In this document: piece after piece, positions 27,309 through 43,479 of the stretch | How positions within the stretch are numbered: position 1 is the stretch's first letter | Layout of the letters: each line of letters begins with the position of its first letter | From: Kushneria marisflavi | Lineage (GTDB): Bacteria > Pseudomonadota > Gammaproteobacteria > Pseudomonadales > Halomonadaceae | Assembly: GCF_002157205.1 (NCBI RefSeq) | Contig: NZ_CP021358.1 | Coordinates: 2,046,001-2,110,000 of the forward strand | DNA: 64,000 nt | Direction of reading: 5' to 3' | Notes under the pieces: generated by a model | The model's database searches: none | What the model saw: only the letters and a program-made list of their open reading frames with translations | Told to the model about the DNA's origin: nothing | Position numbers and translations under genes: made by a program

Positions 27309-27343
27309 AAAAACGCCGATATCGACTCCCATCGATATCGGCG
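27309..27343 (-). terminator. Terminator of glmS
   Basis: A perfect 12-bp inverted repeat, CGCCGATATCGA (27314-27325) and TCGATATCGGCG (27332-27343), is followed on the minus strand by TTTTTGATGC. It starts 21 bp after the glmS stop. Confidence 0.9.
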
Positions 27344-27363
27344 CAGACCTTAACGAGTGCGTC

Positions 27364-29199
27364 TTATTCGACGGTGACACTCTTGGCCAGATTACGCGGC
27401 TGATCCACGTCGGTGCCCTTGAGCACGGCCACGTGATAGGAGAGCAGCTGAAGCGGCAGGGTATAAAGAATCGGGGCAATCACGTCATCGACAGCCGGCA
27501 TGCGCAGCACATGAACGCCTTCGCTTTCGTTAATCGCCACATGCTCATCGGCAAAGACGAAAAGTTCACCGCCACGGGCGCGGACTTCCTGCAGGTTGGA
27601 CTTGAGCTTTTCCAGCAGTTCGTCGTTGGGCGCCACTGCGATGACCGGCATGTCGCTGTCGACCAGCGCCAGCGGGCCGTGCTTGAGCTCACCGGCCGGG
27701 TAGGCTTCGGCGTGGATATAGGAAATTTCCTTGAGCTTGAGCGCCCCTTCCAGCGCGATCGGGAACATGGTGCCGCGTCCCAGAAACAGCGCATGATGCT
27801 TTTCGGCAAAGGCCGCTGACATCGTCTCGATGGCACCGTCGAGTGCCAGACCGCGCGTGATCAGACGCGGCAGCTCACGCAGCGCGTTGACCAGACGAGC
27901 CTGCACCTCATCATCACCCTGGCGAACATGGCGCAGGGCCAGAGTGAGCAGCAGCAGGGCCACCAGCTGAGTAGTGAAGGCCTTGGTGGAGGCCACACCG
28001 ATCTCCGGACCGGCCTGAGTCATCAGGGTCAGGTCGGATTCGCGAACCAGTGAGCTGCCCGGCACGTTGCAGATGGCAAGGCTGGCCAGATAGCCGCCCT
28101 TTTGAGAAGCATAACGCAGCGCTGCCAGCGTATCGGCCGTCTCGCCGGACTGGGAGAGCGTGACAAACAGCGTACCGTCGGGGACGACCACTTCACGATA
28201 GCGATACTCGGAGGCCACTTCGACCTGGGTCGGCACGCCCGCCAGCTTTTCCAGCCAGTAACGCGCGACCATGCCGGCGTGATAGCTGGTACCACAGGCG
28301 ATGATCTGGATGTTCTTGACGCGGTCGAGGAGGTCGTCGGCTTCAGCGCCCAGAATGCGGGTAAAGACGTGGCGATCGCCCAGACGGCCTTCCAGGGTAT
28401 TGGCGATGACCTGAGACTGCTCGTGGATTTCCTTGAGCATGAAGTGGCGATAGTCACCGCGCGAGATGGCCCCATCCCCGTGTTCGAAGACCGAGCTGGG
28501 GCGCTCGACACTTTGACCGGCGTTGAAAATCTCGATACCACCGCCGACAGTCAGACGTGCCACATCGCCTTCCTGCAGGTAGATGAAGCGATCGGTCACC
28601 TGCAACAGCGCCAGCGGATCGGAAGCCAGGAAGGCTTCATCGATGCCCACGCCAACCACCAGCGGGCTGCCCTTGCGCGCGCCCACAATCTGGTCGGGGT
28701 AGTCGGCATGGGTCACGGCCAGCGCGTAGGCACCGTCGAGCATCTCGACCACGTGCTGGAAGGCAGACAGCAGGTCATCATGACGCGAGACTTCGCGCGA
28801 CATCAGATGCGCGATCACTTCGGTATCGGTTTCGGAAAGAAACACGTAGCCCTGACCTTCAAGCTCGGCCTTGAGCAGTTCATAGTTTTCGATGATGCCG
28901 TTATGAACGACCGCCAGGCTGTCACCGGACTGGTGCGGGTGGGCATTGTTCTCGCTCGGACGACCATGCGTGGCCCAGCGGGTATGGGCGATGCCGACAT
29001 GGCCGCGCAGGCCATTGGCCAGCAGCTTTTCTTCCAGCGCCGCCACCTTGCCGACCGCGCGCTGACGCGACAGGCGCGCATCGGCTGACAGAACAGCCAT
29101 GCCGGCGCTGTCATAGCCGCGATACTCAAGACGCTTGAGACCCTCAAGCAGGATATTTTGTACCTGACGGTCAGCGACCGCGCCTACAATGCCACACAT
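27364..29199 (-). CDS. glmS: Glutamine-fructose-6-phosphate aminotransferase
   Basis: 611 residues. Makes glucosamine-6-phosphate from fructose-6-phosphate and glutamine, the entry to UDP-GlcNAc and thus peptidoglycan and LPS. The N-terminal glutaminase begins [12 protein letters not shown], with Cys2 as nucleophile after Met removal, and has the [16 protein letters not shown] region. Two SIS isomerase domains follow (about 290-420 and 460-600; [42 protein letters not shown]) and the conserved C-terminus ends in [12 protein letters not shown]. The ribosome site is GGAGAGATAAACC. Next to glmR and glmU, the other precursor genes. Confidence 0.97.
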   Translation of the reverse strand: MCGIVGAVADRQVQNILLEGLKRLEYRGYDSAGMAVLSADARLSRQRAVGKVAALEEKLLANGLRGHVGIAHTRWATHGRPSENNAHPHQSGDSLAVVHNGIIENYELLKAELEGQGYVFLSETDTEVIAHLMSREVSRHDDLLSAFQHVVEMLDGAYALAVTHADYPDQIVGARKGSPLVVGVGIDEAFLASDPLALLQVTDRFIYLQEGDVARLTVGGGIEIFNAGQSVERPSSVFEHGDGAISRGDYRHFMLKEIHEQSQVIANTLEGRLGDRHVFTRILGAEADDLLDRVKNIQIIACGTSYHAGMVARYWLEKLAGVPTQVEVASEYRYREVVVPDGTLFVTLSQSGETADTLAALRYASQKGGYLASLAICNVPGSSLVRESDLTLMTQAGPEIGVASTKAFTTQLVALLLLTLALRHVRQGDDEVQARLVNALRELPRLITRGLALDGAIETMSAAFAEKHHALFLGRGTMFPIALEGALKLKEISYIHAEAYPAGELKHGPLALVDSDMPVIAVAPNDELLEKLKSNLQEVRARGGELFVFADEHVAINESEGVHVLRMPAVDDVIAPILYTLPLQLLSYHVAVLKGTDVDQPRNLAKSVTVE

Positions 29200-29274
29200 G
29201 GTTTATCTCTCCTGAAATGCCAAAAATTTCGATATCCCCCTTGAGGGCCGAGTCCTGCCCGGCCCACGGGGATG

Positions 29275-30045
29275 TCATGGCGTCTGCGTGCTGACACAGA
29301 TCAGCACGACGCCCTGGTCACGGATCTGTTGACGGCTGGTCTCTGCCAGACCGTCATCGGTAATCAATACATCAATCTGAGCCCAGCCGAGCTCGAGATT
29401 GGGAATGCGCCGGCCAATCTTGTCGGATTCCGCCATCACCACGACCTCGCGCGCCACCTCGGCCATGACCTGCGAAAGCCCCGTCAGTTCATTGAAGGTG
29501 GTGGTTCCGCGCGCCAGATCGATGCCGTCAGCGCCGATAAAGAGCTGATCGAAGTCGTAGGCGCGCAGCACGGTCTCGGCCACCCGACCCTGAAAGGAAG
29601 CCGAATGCGGATCCCAGGTCCCGCCGGTCATCAAAAGGGCAGGGGGGTTGTCCAGCGCCTGCAGCGCCCCGGCCACGCCCAGCGAGTTGGTCATGACCAC
29701 CATGCCGGTGCGATGGGCCAGCGTCGGGATCAGGGCACTGGTGGTACTACCGCTGTCGATGATCAGCCGCGCATGATCGGCGATGCGCTCGCTGGCCGCC
29801 TGTGCCAGCGCCTGCTTGATCGGCGAAATTCGATGACGCCCCTGATCCCCTTCACGCGGTACAAGTGTCGCGCCGCCATGACGACGAATCAGATGACCGG
29901 CCCCTTCCAGCGTCGCCAGATCCTTGCGGATGGTCACACTCGAAGTGTCGAAATGCTGGGCCAGCGTTTCAACGGCCACCTCACCGCGCGCTGCCAGCAG
30001 ATCAAGAATGGCCTCCCGGCGTTGTGGGGTCTGACGTCGGCTCAT
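29275..30045 (-). CDS. glmR: DeoR-family regulator, probable GlmR
   Basis: 256 residues: DeoR helix-turn-helix (about 6-58, LAQHFDTSSVTIRKDLATLE) and a sugar-phosphate sensor domain (about 75-235, with LIIDSGSTTSALIP and LLMTGGTWDP, FIGADGIDL). Its place between glmU and glmS is the same as in Pseudomonas, where the DeoR-type GlmR controls amino-sugar genes; that function here is inferred. ATG 30045 gives the usual MSRRQTPQRR start; ATG 30063 is possible and neither has a strong ribosome site. About 75 bp separate it from glmS. Confidence 0.8.
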   Translation of the reverse strand: MSRRQTPQRREAILDLLAARGEVAVETLAQHFDTSSVTIRKDLATLEGAGHLIRRHGGATLVPREGDQGRHRISPIKQALAQAASERIADHARLIIDSGSTTSALIPTLAHRTGMVVMTNSLGVAGALQALDNPPALLMTGGTWDPHSASFQGRVAETVLRAYDFDQLFIGADGIDLARGTTTFNELTGLSQVMAEVAREVVVMAESDKIGRRIPNLELGWAQIDVLITDDGLAETSRQQIRDQGVVLICVSTQTP

Positions 30046-30210
30046 GGGAACAGGGACATCCATCAATTGAAATCTATTTCTTTCGATACGAAAGATTTTG
30101 TGTTTCGAATGAAAAACTACAACGACGATCAGGTCAAGCTGATACAGCGCTTTTGGCACAAAAATATGCGCCTTAAGTCGAATACGTCCACAGGGGCACA
30201 CCTCCGGGCC

Positions 30211-30241
30211 AAAAAAAGGCGCCGCACGGCTGTGCGGCGCC
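30211..30241 (-). terminator. Terminator of glmU
   Basis: GGCGCCGCAC/GTGCGGCGCC, a perfect 10-bp stem with a 4-nt loop (30218-30241), is followed on the minus strand by seven T. It is 27 bp past the glmU stop. Confidence 0.92.
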
Positions 30242-30267
30242 CGATAGAAGCTTCAGGCTTCTGCGGA

Positions 30268-31629
30268 TTACTTGCGATGTGGCGGTGTCCAGCCCTGCTT
30301 GTTGATCTGACGGGCACGCGCGATGGCCAGCGCCTGATCCTCGACCGTGTCGGTCACGGTGGAGCCGGCGGCAACCGTTGCGCCATCACCAATCGTGACC
30401 GGCGCCACCAGCGCCGAGTTGGAGCCGATGAAAACGTTATGACCCACCTCGGTACGGTGCTTGTTGACCCCATCATAATTGCAGGTGATGGTGCCCGCGC
30501 CAATATTGACGCCCTTGCCCAGCGTTGCGTCACCGATGTAGCTCAGATGGTTGATCTTGCTGCCTTCACCCACGTGTGCCTTTTTGGTCTCTACGAAGTT
30601 GCCGATGCGCGCCTTCTTCTCGAGCCGCGTGCCCGGACGCAGACGCGCGAAGGGACCAATGGCGTTGTCACCGGCCGTTTCACTGCCCTCGACCATGCTG
30701 TGCGCTTCAATGCGGGTGGCATCGCCGATGCTGGCATCGCGGATGATGCTGTAGGGGCCCACATGAACGCCATTGCCCAGATGCACACGTCCCTCGAAAA
30801 TACAGCCCACATCAATGAAGACGTCCTGACCCACGCTCAGCTCACCGCGCACATCCAGTCGCTTCGGATCGGCCAGGCTTGCGCCCTCACGCATGAGCCG
30901 CTCCGCCTCATGGGACTGATGGATACGTTCCAGTGCCGAGAGCTGAACTCGATCGTTGACGCCCTGGACTTCACTGACCAGAGCCGGCTCGGCCGTAGCC
31001 ACTTCAATCCCTTCACTCGCAGCCATGGCAATGATATCGGTCAGATAGTACTCGCCCTGGGCATTGTCACTGGACAGCGCCGGCAGCCAGCGACGCAGCT
31101 GATCACCGGTAGCGGCCAGAATGCCGGTGTTGCATTCACCGATTTCAAGCTGTTCGGCGCTGGCATCCTTTTGTTCGACTATGGCCACGGCCTGTCCCTG
31201 GTCATTGCGCACGATGCGCCCGTAACCATGAGGGTTGGCCATGGTGACGGTCAGCAGCGCCATGTGCTGCTCATCAACCCGCTCGACCAGAGCACTCAGG
31301 GTCGGCGCCTGGATCATCGGCACATCGCCATAAAGCACGACCACCGGACCATTGCCCAGCGCTTCAAGGGTCTGCGATACGGCATGGCCGGTACCGCGCT
31401 GCTCATGCTGATGGGCAAAGTTGATGGGCAGGTCGGACAGTGCTGCCTGCACCTGATCGGCGCCATGCCCGACAACGACATGAAGTCGAGGTGACGAGAA
31501 AGCCTTCATGGCTGACTCGATGACATGACGCACCATGGGTTTGCCGGCCAGTTCGTGCAGTACCTTGGGCTTTTGCGAACGCATGCGACTGCCCTGGCCG
31601 GCAGCCAGAATCACGACATCAATGGACAT
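30268..31629 (-). CDS. glmU: Bifunctional N-acetylglucosamine-1-phosphate uridyltransferase/glucosamine-1-phosphate acetyltransferase
   Basis: 453 residues. The N-terminal half (1-230) is a nucleotidyltransferase, with the signature LAAGQGSRMRSQKPKVLHEL and the VLYGDVPM metal-binding strand; the C-terminal half (about 250-453) is a left-handed beta helix of hexapeptide repeats with the acetyltransferase His/Asn segment (ETKKAHVGEGSKINHLSYIG and NIGAGTITCNYDG). It performs the last two steps to UDP-GlcNAc. Preceded at 226 bp by the end of the atp operon and followed by its own terminator, so it is a separate unit from glmR. Confidence 0.97.
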   Translation of the reverse strand: MSIDVVILAAGQGSRMRSQKPKVLHELAGKPMVRHVIESAMKAFSSPRLHVVVGHGADQVQAALSDLPINFAHQHEQRGTGHAVSQTLEALGNGPVVVLYGDVPMIQAPTLSALVERVDEQHMALLTVTMANPHGYGRIVRNDQGQAVAIVEQKDASAEQLEIGECNTGILAATGDQLRRWLPALSSDNAQGEYYLTDIIAMAASEGIEVATAEPALVSEVQGVNDRVQLSALERIHQSHEAERLMREGASLADPKRLDVRGELSVGQDVFIDVGCIFEGRVHLGNGVHVGPYSIIRDASIGDATRIEAHSMVEGSETAGDNAIGPFARLRPGTRLEKKARIGNFVETKKAHVGEGSKINHLSYIGDATLGKGVNIGAGTITCNYDGVNKHRTEVGHNVFIGSNSALVAPVTIGDGATVAAGSTVTDTVEDQALAIARARQINKQGWTPPHRK

Positions 31630-31780
31630 GAAAGAAGACTCTCCCCCGCGCTGAATGAAAAACGATCATCGATCATGCACCCAACAGATGACATGCTCTG
31701 TCATGCCTGATCATTCCTGTGGCTGACAGTGTATCAGGGCGCGAATTAATCGGATTGGTTGAGATGCGCATGGCAGTTAC

Positions 31781-31804
31781 AAAAAAGGCGGCCCGAAGGC
31801 CGCC
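31781..31804 (-). terminator. Terminator of the atp operon
   Basis: GGCGGCC-CGAA-GGCCGCC (31787-31804), followed on the minus strand by six T, lies about 50 bp after the atpC stop codon. Confidence 0.9.
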
Positions 31805-31855
31805 GGCAAAACGCATCCATGGCTTGTGGCCATGATGCGACAATTTTGCTCAAGA

Positions 31856-32281
31856 CTACTGCTGGCCGCGACGGTTGCGCAGCTGTGACAGGGTTCGCAG
31901 TCGGGCAGTTGCCGCTTCGATCTCGGCCAGTGCCTGATGGTAATCCATCTCGCCTGTTTTTCCCTGCAGGGCGCGACGGGCTTCATCACGCGCCTTTTCA
32001 GCTTCGGCAGCGTCCAGATCACGGGCACGGTCGGCACTATCGGCCAGCACGATGACCATGTTCGGCTGTACTTCCAGAAAACCACTGGAGACGTAGAAGA
32101 CTTCTTCTTCACCCCCTTCGTGGACAATCCGGACCGGCCCCGGCTTCAGGGCCGTCAGCGTTGGCTCATGCCCGCGCAGGATCCCCATCTCGCCAAGCAC
32201 GCTGATCGCTACAACGCGTTCTACTTCGCCGGCGAAGATATTGCGTTCCGCGCTGACGATACTGCATTGCATGGTCGCCAT
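31856..32281 (-). CDS. atpC: ATP synthase epsilon chain
   Basis: 141 residues. The N-terminal beta sandwich (1-85; VSAERNIFAGEVERVVAISV and GELGILRGHEPTLT-like segments) is followed by the C-terminal helical hairpin (about 90-135; EAEKARDEARRAL and ALAEIEAATARLRTLSQ) that can inhibit the enzyme. Last gene of the atp operon, 12 bp after atpD, followed by the operon terminator. Confidence 0.95.
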   Translation of the reverse strand: MATMQCSIVSAERNIFAGEVERVVAISVLGEMGILRGHEPTLTALKPGPVRIVHEGGEEEVFYVSSGFLEVQPNMVIVLADSADRARDLDAAEAEKARDEARRALQGKTGEMDYHQALAEIEAATARLRTLSQLRNRRGQQ

Positions 32282-32293
32282 GAGCGCCCCTCC

Positions 32294-34599
<2,306 letters not shown>

Positions 34600-34657
34600 A
34601 GCGATATTCTCCTAAACAATCAGCGCAGGGCGCCCGGACCCCGAAGGGTCCGGATCA

Positions 34658-36202
<1,545 letters not shown>

Positions 36203-36218
36203 GCCATGTCCCTCGACT

Positions 36219-36755
36219 TCAGTGGTTCAGGATGCTGGAAAGCCGTGTCAGTCGCCCACGCGCCGATCCATCAATAACGGTATCGCCGGCACGAATGACA
36301 ACGCCACCCAGCAGCGTCTTGTCCACAGAAGTAGTGATCGTGATTTCGCGATTCAGACGCCGCTTGAGCGCCTGTGCGAGCTTGTCTTTTTGTGCCTCGT
36401 CCAGCTCGAAGGCCGAAGTGATCTCGACACTGACGCGTCTTTCAAACTCGGCGCGCTCAGCCTCGAACAGATCACTCAGCGATGCCAGAGCAGGCAAACG
36501 CTGCTGTCGTGCCAGCACCATCAGGAAATTGGCGCCACGATTAGGGAGCAGTTCATCAAGCAGCTTGACGAAAACCTGCCCCTTGTCACTCGGTGTACGC
36601 TGCGGATCCACGAGCAACCGTTCGATACGCTCGTCACCGGTCAGACGCGCCGCCTCGGCCAGCATCGCTGACCAGGCGTCCAGCGCCTTGTCTTCTCTCG
36701 CTAGCTCAAAAGCGGCCCTTGCATAGGGACGTGCCTGCGTGATGTGGTCTGACAT
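36219..36755 (-). CDS. atpH: ATP synthase delta chain
   Basis: 178 residues, the stator cap linking F1 to the b dimer. [21 protein letters not shown] at the N-terminus and the C-terminal [21 protein letters not shown] are the conserved family blocks. Separated from atpF by 11 bp and from atpA by 16 bp. Confidence 0.95.
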   Translation of the reverse strand: MSDHITQARPYARAAFELAREDKALDAWSAMLAEAARLTGDERIERLLVDPQRTPSDKGQVFVKLLDELLPNRGANFLMVLARQQRLPALASLSDLFEAERAEFERRVSVEITSAFELDEAQKDKLAQALKRRLNREITITTSVDKTLLGGVVIRAGDTVIDGSARGRLTRLSSILNH

Positions 36756-36766
36756 GTGGCGTTTCC

Positions 36767-37237
36767 TCAGAGCTCTTCAGCGAGTCGATCAACCATCTCA
36801 CGATGTTTCTTTTCGTCGATGGAAGACTCGAGAATGCGTTCGGCGCCCTGGATGGCCAGTGCTGCTACCTGAGCACGCAGTTCGCTCTTGGCCTGCTGAA
36901 TCTCACTGTCAATCTCGCTGCGGGCATTGGCAATCATGCGCTCGCCTTCAGCGCGGGCATCGGTACGTGCTTCCTCGATCATCTGATTGGCACGGACACG
37001 TGTCTTGTCGAGAATGCGCGCGGCTTCCTCACGGCTTTCACGCAGCGTTTCCTCGGCCTGTTCATTGGCCTTGTGCAGCTCGGCGCGAGCCCGGTCAGCC
37101 TCTTCGAGGCCTTCCTGAATGCGCTGCTGACGCTCGGTGAGTGCCTGCGTGATCGGAGGCCACACATATTTCATGCAGAACCAGACGAAGATCGCAAAGG
37201 CGATCATCTGTCCGATAAGCGTCATATTGATATTCAC
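36767..37237 (-). CDS. atpF: ATP synthase subunit b
   Basis: 156 residues: one N-terminal membrane helix (about 5-25, [20 protein letters not shown]) and a long, highly charged helix that dimerises as the peripheral stalk. Same length as the E. coli protein. Sequence such as [19 protein letters not shown] shows the expected right-handed coiled-coil composition. 78 bp after atpE. Confidence 0.96.
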   Translation of the reverse strand: MNINMTLIGQMIAFAIFVWFCMKYVWPPITQALTERQQRIQEGLEEADRARAELHKANEQAEETLRESREEAARILDKTRVRANQMIEEARTDARAEGERMIANARSEIDSEIQQAKSELRAQVAALAIQGAERILESSIDEKKHREMVDRLAEEL

Positions 37238-37315
37238 GCGGATCTACCTCCTGCGGGTTCGTGGTGGCCGGAAACGGCGACACCGAGCACAAGGGGCCCG
37301 GCGTACAGCGTTTAC

Positions 37316-37558
<243 letters not shown>

Positions 37559-37614
37559 TCAGGTTTTTTCAGACAAGGGGTAAAAGGGTTTTGAGGCGAA
37601 TATTGTTATTGGAT

Positions 37615-38867
<1,253 letters not shown>

Positions 38868-39063
38868 TGATTTTATGCATTCCCGAAATATTCGACTCAT
38901 GACGTCAGGCAGGCGGATTATAAGGAACCCCCCCGCCTGCTTCAATGTCACCGGCATCGAAAATCGCAGTCTTTAAGCTTATCTGCACCAAAACCGGCTC
39001 GATCCTGTGTCAAAGCGTCGCAGTTTACAATGCCGGATTAAGCCGTATTTAAGGGCCACGTTC

Positions 39064-39987
39064 TCAACGGATGTGCGAGAGAATACCATCCAGCTCATCG
39101 AGGCTCGTGTAACGAATCGTCAGGCTTCCCTTGCCGGTCTTGCCATGACTGATCTGAACGCGCGCACCCAACAGTTCTGCCAGCTGATTTTCCAGGCTGC
39201 CCACATCGCCCGAGGGCTTGTCCGCCTTCTTTTTGCTGTCCGGTGCTGTCTGGGCGAGTTTTTTGACCAGTGCTTCGGTCTGGCGCACGGTCAGGCCGCG
39301 CTCGACGACTTCACGGGCGGCCTTGCGCTGCCTGTTGCCCTTGAGCCCCAGCAGGGCACGCGCATGGCCCACATCCAGATCGCCACGCTCGAGCAACGTC
39401 TGCACGTCTTCTTCCAGCGCCAGCAGTCTGAGCATATTGGCAATCTGCCCACGTGAGCGGCCGACGGCATCGGCCGTTTGCTGCTGGGTCAGAGAGAACT
39501 CATCCATCAAACGTTTTAGCGCAATGGTTTCCTCAATCGGATTGAGGTCTTCACGCTGGATGTTCTCGATCAGCGCCAGTGCCAACGCCGTTTCATCGTC
39601 GAGCTCCCGCACGACGGCCGGAATCACATCCAGCTCGGCCATCTGCGCGGCGCGCCAGCGACGCTCGCCGGCAATGATCTCGTAGCGGGCAGCGCTGCCT
39701 TCAGGCAGCGGACGTACCACGATGGGCTGCATGACGCCGCGGGTTCTGATCGAGGCGGCCAGCTCTTCAAGCCGCTCCGGCTGCATCTCGCGGCGCGGCT
39801 GATAACGCCCGCGTGTCAGCTCTCCCAGAGGCAGACGCTCCAGGCGTTCGCGACTGTCGATCAGGGGAGATGCGGTCACTGCCGCCTCGGCAGAACCACC
39901 GTTGGGGTCCTGGGTCTGTGAACGCTGCCGGGCGCCGGCGCCAATCAGTGCGTCCAGTCCTCTTCCGAGTGCGCGTTTACGCGTCAT
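39064..39987 (-). CDS. parB: Chromosome-partitioning protein ParB
   Basis: 307 residues. The conserved start MTRKRALGRGLDALIG is followed by the CTP-binding ParB/Srx domain (about 60-150; GRYQPRR and GERRWRAAQMA), the parS-binding helix-turn-helix (LTQQQTADAVGRSRGQIANM, about 175-195) and a C-terminal dimerisation domain. ATG 39987 follows GAGGAACTGTTC. It lies 101 bp after parA. No clear parS site was found in the window. Confidence 0.96.
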   Translation of the reverse strand: MTRKRALGRGLDALIGAGARQRSQTQDPNGGSAEAAVTASPLIDSRERLERLPLGELTRGRYQPRREMQPERLEELAASIRTRGVMQPIVVRPLPEGSAARYEIIAGERRWRAAQMAELDVIPAVVRELDDETALALALIENIQREDLNPIEETIALKRLMDEFSLTQQQTADAVGRSRGQIANMLRLLALEEDVQTLLERGDLDVGHARALLGLKGNRQRKAAREVVERGLTVRQTEALVKKLAQTAPDSKKKADKPSGDVGSLENQLAELLGARVQISHGKTGKGSLTIRYTSLDELDGILSHIR

Positions 39988-40088
39988 GAACAGTTCCTCG
40001 TTCAGGCCATGCAGAAGTAACAACCCGCGCCGATGTCATTACATCAGCGCTCGGGGATCGAATGGATCGTTGGTGTGTTCGGACCGGG

Positions 40089-40859
40089 TTACAGCGACAG
40101 CTTGCGAATCAGTTCCTTGGCCAGCACGCGATAGGCGTGGGCTCCCCGGGACATGCGCGCGTAGCGATTGACCGGCAGCCCGTGGCTGGGGGCCTCTGCC
40201 AGACGAATGTTACGGGGAATGGCCGTTTTGAGCAGGTCATCGCCGAAGTAGTCCGACAGCTGCTTGCTGACATCCCGGGTCAGACTATTGCGGTTATCAA
40301 ACATGGTTCTAACGATGCCGTCGAGAGCCAGTGCTGGATTAACGCTGTCACGAATCTGTTCAACGGTGTCCAGCAGCGCCGACAGTCCCTCGAGGGCATA
40401 GAACTCGCACTGCAGGGGAATCAGAACGCCATGCGCTGCGGTCAGGGCATTGACGGTCAACATGTTGAGCGACGGCGGGCAGTCAATCAGGACCACATCA
40501 AAACGGTCGGCGACGGTTTCGATGGCGCGGTCCAGACAGCGCTCGCGGCCGTCGCGTTCAAGCAGATCCACTTCGGCGGCGGTGAGATCGCCGTTGGCCG
40601 GCAGCAGCTGATATCCGGTATTGGGGCAGTCCACCAGCGCATCACCTGCCGATAGCTCACCCAGCAGCACATCCAGCGAGCCACCATTGGCCAGCGCGTG
40701 CTTGTCGATACCGCTGCCCATGGTGGCGTGGCCCTGTGGGTCCATATCCACCAGCAGCACCCGTTTTTTCAGCGATGCCAGCGCGGCGGCCAGGTTGACG
40801 GCGGTTGTGGTCTTGCCGACGCCGCCCTTCTGATTGGTCAGCGCAATGATCCGGGTCAA
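40089..40859 (-). CDS. parA: Chromosome-partitioning ATPase ParA
   Basis: 256 residues, a deviant-Walker ATPase (Soj/ParA) for origin segregation with ParB. The deviant Walker A is LTNQKGGVGKTTTAVNLAAA (about 7-26), motif A' follows as VDMDPQGHAT and Walker B as VLIDCPPSLNML. Short N-terminus without helix-turn-helix, as in chromosomal ParA. 35 bp after rsmG in the mnmG-rsmG-parA-parB series. Confidence 0.97.
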   Translation of the reverse strand: MTRIIALTNQKGGVGKTTTAVNLAAALASLKKRVLLVDMDPQGHATMGSGIDKHALANGGSLDVLLGELSAGDALVDCPNTGYQLLPANGDLTAAEVDLLERDGRERCLDRAIETVADRFDVVLIDCPPSLNMLTVNALTAAHGVLIPLQCEFYALEGLSALLDTVEQIRDSVNPALALDGIVRTMFDNRNSLTRDVSKQLSDYFGDDLLKTAIPRNIRLAEAPSHGLPVNRYARMSRGAHAYRVLAKELIRKLSL

Positions 40860-40894
40860 GAGAGAGTTCCTTGTGTATTGATCGCTCGGCCTTG

Positions 40895-41512
40895 TCAGGC
40901 GATGTCCATTTTCAACAGATGACGCTGGCCCTGTTCGCCGGGAATGTGCAGGGGCCAGGTGTTCACCAGCCTGATATCGTCGGGCAGGACAAGATCGTCA
41001 ACTCGTCCCGCCATGGCCAGCCAGTGACCGCCCTTGGTCAGCAGTGAACGGGTCAGGCCGATAAAATCCGCCGGTGCCGCAAAGGCCCGGCTGGTGATCT
41101 GCTGAAACGTGACGCCTTCCAGCGCTTCGATCCGATCATGAACGGGCGTGACATTTTCGAGTCCCAGCTCGAAGGCGGCCTGACGCTGGAAGCGAATCTT
41201 CTTGCCGTTGCTGTCGACCGAGGTCAGGACAACGTCAGGGCGCACGATGGCCACCACGATACCCGGCAGCCCTGCGCCGCTGCCGACATCCAGCAGGTTT
41301 GGCCCTTCAATCCAGGGCACAATCGCCAGACTGTCCAGCAAATGGCGCGTCACCATCGTGTCAATATCGCGCACGGCGGTGAGGTTATAGGCCCGATTCC
41401 ACTTGTGCAACAGCTCAACAAAGGCCAGCAGGCGACTGCGAATGTCGCTTGAAACACTCAGCTCCAGAGCTTTCATGCCGTCGTCGAGACGACGTTCGAT
41501 ACCGCCGCTCAT
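40895..41512 (-). CDS. rsmG: 16S rRNA (guanine527-N7)-methyltransferase
   Basis: 205 residues, SAM-dependent methyltransferase with motif I in [17 protein letters not shown] (about 70-86) and the neighbouring [20 protein letters not shown] stretch typical of RsmG (GidB). Its ATG overlaps the mnmG stop (ATGA), so the two are coupled. Confidence 0.96.
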   Translation of the reverse strand: MSGGIERRLDDGMKALELSVSSDIRSRLLAFVELLHKWNRAYNLTAVRDIDTMVTRHLLDSLAIVPWIEGPNLLDVGSGAGLPGIVVAIVRPDVVLTSVDSNGKKIRFQRQAAFELGLENVTPVHDRIEALEGVTFQQITSRAFAAPADFIGLTRSLLTKGGHWLAMAGRVDDLVLPDDIRLVNTWPLHIPGEQGQRHLLKMDIA

Positions 41513-43401
41513 GACGTGCCAACCCGCGCCTTGTGCGCATTACCGCGCTTTTTGAGGTGAATCAGCAGCATCGAGATGGCCGCCGGTGTCACGCCCGGAA
41601 TGCGCCCGGCCTCGGCCAGCGTTTCAGGACGAGCGGCATTGAGCTTCTGGCGGATCTCGTTGGACAGACCGTCGATGCGATCATATTCCAGCGATTCCGG
41701 CAGATGAGTGGCTTCATGGCGCTTGAGCTTGTCGATCTCTTCGCTCTGGCGGTCGATGTAGCCCTGATACTTGGCCTGGATCTGGACCTGTTCGCGGACC
41801 AGCGGATCTTCCGGCGCGCCTTCGGCCAGCGGTGCGATGTCGTCATAGGTCAACTCGGGCCGACGCAGCAGATCGCTCAGGCGATGCTCACGCGACAGCG
41901 TACCTACCCGATCGACAAGGCCTTTGGCGGCATCACTGCCGGGCTGGATCCAGATACGATCCAGCCGCTCGCGTTCGGTTTCGATGGCCGTGCGCTTGCG
42001 CTCAAAGGACTCGAATCGCGCGTCATCCACCAGCCCCAGCTGACGACCTGTTTCGGTCAGACGCAGATCGGCGTTGTCCTCGCGCAGCAGCAGGCGATAT
42101 TCCGCCCGAGAAGTGAACATTCGATAGGGTTCCTGAGTCCCCATGCGGATCAGGTCATCCACCATCACACCGATGTAGGCCTCATCACGGCGCGGCCACC
42201 AGGCCTCGAGTCCCTTGACGCGACGGGCAGCGTTGAGGCCTGCCAGCAGCCCCTGAGCGGCGGCTTCCTCATAACCGGTGGTGCCGTTGATCTGACCGGC
42301 AAACCACAGATTGTGAATCACCTTCGTTTCCAGCGAGTGCTTCAGGTCGCGCGGATCGAAGAAGTCATATTCGATGGCATAACCCGGCCGCACGATGTGG
42401 GTACGTTCCAGCCCTTCGATCGAGCGCACGACGTCAAGCTGCACATCGAAGGGCAGCGACGTCGAAATGCCGTTGGGATAGAGCTCATGGGTGTCGAGCC
42501 CTTCCGGTTCGATAAAGACCTGATGGCTCTGCTTGTCGGCAAAGCGATGGATCTTGTCCTCGATGGAGGGGCAGTAGCGTGGCCCGGTGCTTTCGATGAC
42601 ACCGGAATACATCGGTGAGCGATCCAGATTGGCCCGAATGATGTCGTGCGTGCGCTCGTTGGTGTGAGCAATGAAGCAGCTCACCTGATCGGGATGCATA
42701 TCCCGCCGGCCCATGTAGGACATCACCGGACGCGGTGTGTCACCGGGCTGTTCAGCCAGCTTCGAAAAATCGACCGTTCTGGCATCAAGCCTCGGCGGGG
42801 TACCGGTCTTGAGACGTGCTACCCGCAGGGGCTGCTCGCGAAGACGGGCTGCCAGCGCATTGGACGCCGGATCGCCGGAGCGGCCACCGCTGTGATGCTC
42901 CATGCCGATATGGATGACACCACCAAGGAAAGTCCCGGTACACAGCACCACTGTCTCGGCCATGAAACGTACGCTGCCCTGGGTCAGGACGCCGCGCACG
43001 GTGTCTCCCTCAACGATCAGATCATCAGCGGCCTGAGCGAAGATCGACAGATTGGGCTGGTTTTCAAGGATATGGCGAATGGCGGCCTTGTAACGAACAC
43101 GATCAGCCTGAACGCGAGTGGCCCGAACGGCAGGGCCCTTGCGGGAGTTGAGTGTCCGAAACTGGATGCCACCCTGATCGGATGCCAGCGCCATGGCACC
43201 ACCAAGGGCATCAATTTCCTTGACCAGATGACTCTTGCCGATGCCACCAATGGCCGGATTACAGGACATCTGTCCCAGCGTTTCGATGTTGTGACTGAGC
43301 AGAAGGGTCTGACAGCCCATGCGAGCGGCGGCCAGTGCGGCTTCGGTACCCGCATGACCACCACCGATGACAATAACGTCAAAGCGGTCCGGATAATCCA
43401 C
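41509..43401 (-). CDS. mnmG: tRNA uridine-5-carboxymethylaminomethyl modification enzyme, FAD subunit
   Basis: 630 residues. Dinucleotide-binding [19 protein letters not shown] at the N-terminus binds FAD; GFDVQLD-, [17 protein letters not shown] and [17 protein letters not shown] are MnmG landmarks. With MnmE it installs the cmnm5 group at U34. The start is a GTG (43401) preceded at 8 bp by GAGG, giving [18 protein letters not shown] family N-terminus (first residue Met). mnmE does not precede it: instead the origin-like region lies immediately upstream. Confidence 0.97.
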   Translation of the reverse strand: MDYPDRFDVIVIGGGHAGTEAALAAARMGCQTLLLSHNIETLGQMSCNPAIGGIGKSHLVKEIDALGGAMALASDQGGIQFRTLNSRKGPAVRATRVQADRVRYKAAIRHILENQPNLSIFAQAADDLIVEGDTVRGVLTQGSVRFMAETVVLCTGTFLGGVIHIGMEHHSGGRSGDPASNALAARLREQPLRVARLKTGTPPRLDARTVDFSKLAEQPGDTPRPVMSYMGRRDMHPDQVSCFIAHTNERTHDIIRANLDRSPMYSGVIESTGPRYCPSIEDKIHRFADKQSHQVFIEPEGLDTHELYPNGISTSLPFDVQLDVVRSIEGLERTHIVRPGYAIEYDFFDPRDLKHSLETKVIHNLWFAGQINGTTGYEEAAAQGLLAGLNAARRVKGLEAWWPRRDEAYIGVMVDDLIRMGTQEPYRMFTSRAEYRLLLREDNADLRLTETGRQLGLVDDARFESFERKRTAIETERERLDRIWIQPGSDAAKGLVDRVGTLSREHRLSDLLRRPELTYDDIAPLAEGAPEDPLVREQVQIQAKYQGYIDRQSEEIDKLKRHEATHLPESLEYDRIDGLSNEIRQKLNAARPETLAEAGRIPGVTPAAISMLLIHLKKRGNAHKARVGTS

Positions 43402-43479
43402 GTGAAAAACCTCGAGGGGTTGAAGATGAACGTGACACCCGACTGATCAGCGCGTGTCGATACCCACACACCCGTTCAG

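Noticed and set aside
29200..29274. glmS ribozyme or riboswitch upstream of glmS
   Set aside because: Only 75 bp separate glmR from glmS, too short for the ribozyme, and no matching fold is visible; the ribozyme is also not known from gammaproteobacteria.
29272..31494. Very long open frame on the plus strand opposite glmR and glmU
   Set aside because: It is antisense to two unmistakable genes, is rich in residues produced by reverse reading of GC-rich codons and has no family resemblance. The same holds for the long antisense frames at 47666-49756, 25222-26856 and 34.9-36.3 kb.
43388..43408. parS-like site overlapping the mnmG start (TTTCACGTG)
   Set aside because: Only one half of the palindrome TGTTTCACGTGAAACA is intact (12 of 16 bases). 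No perfect parS was found, though one was expected near parAB.
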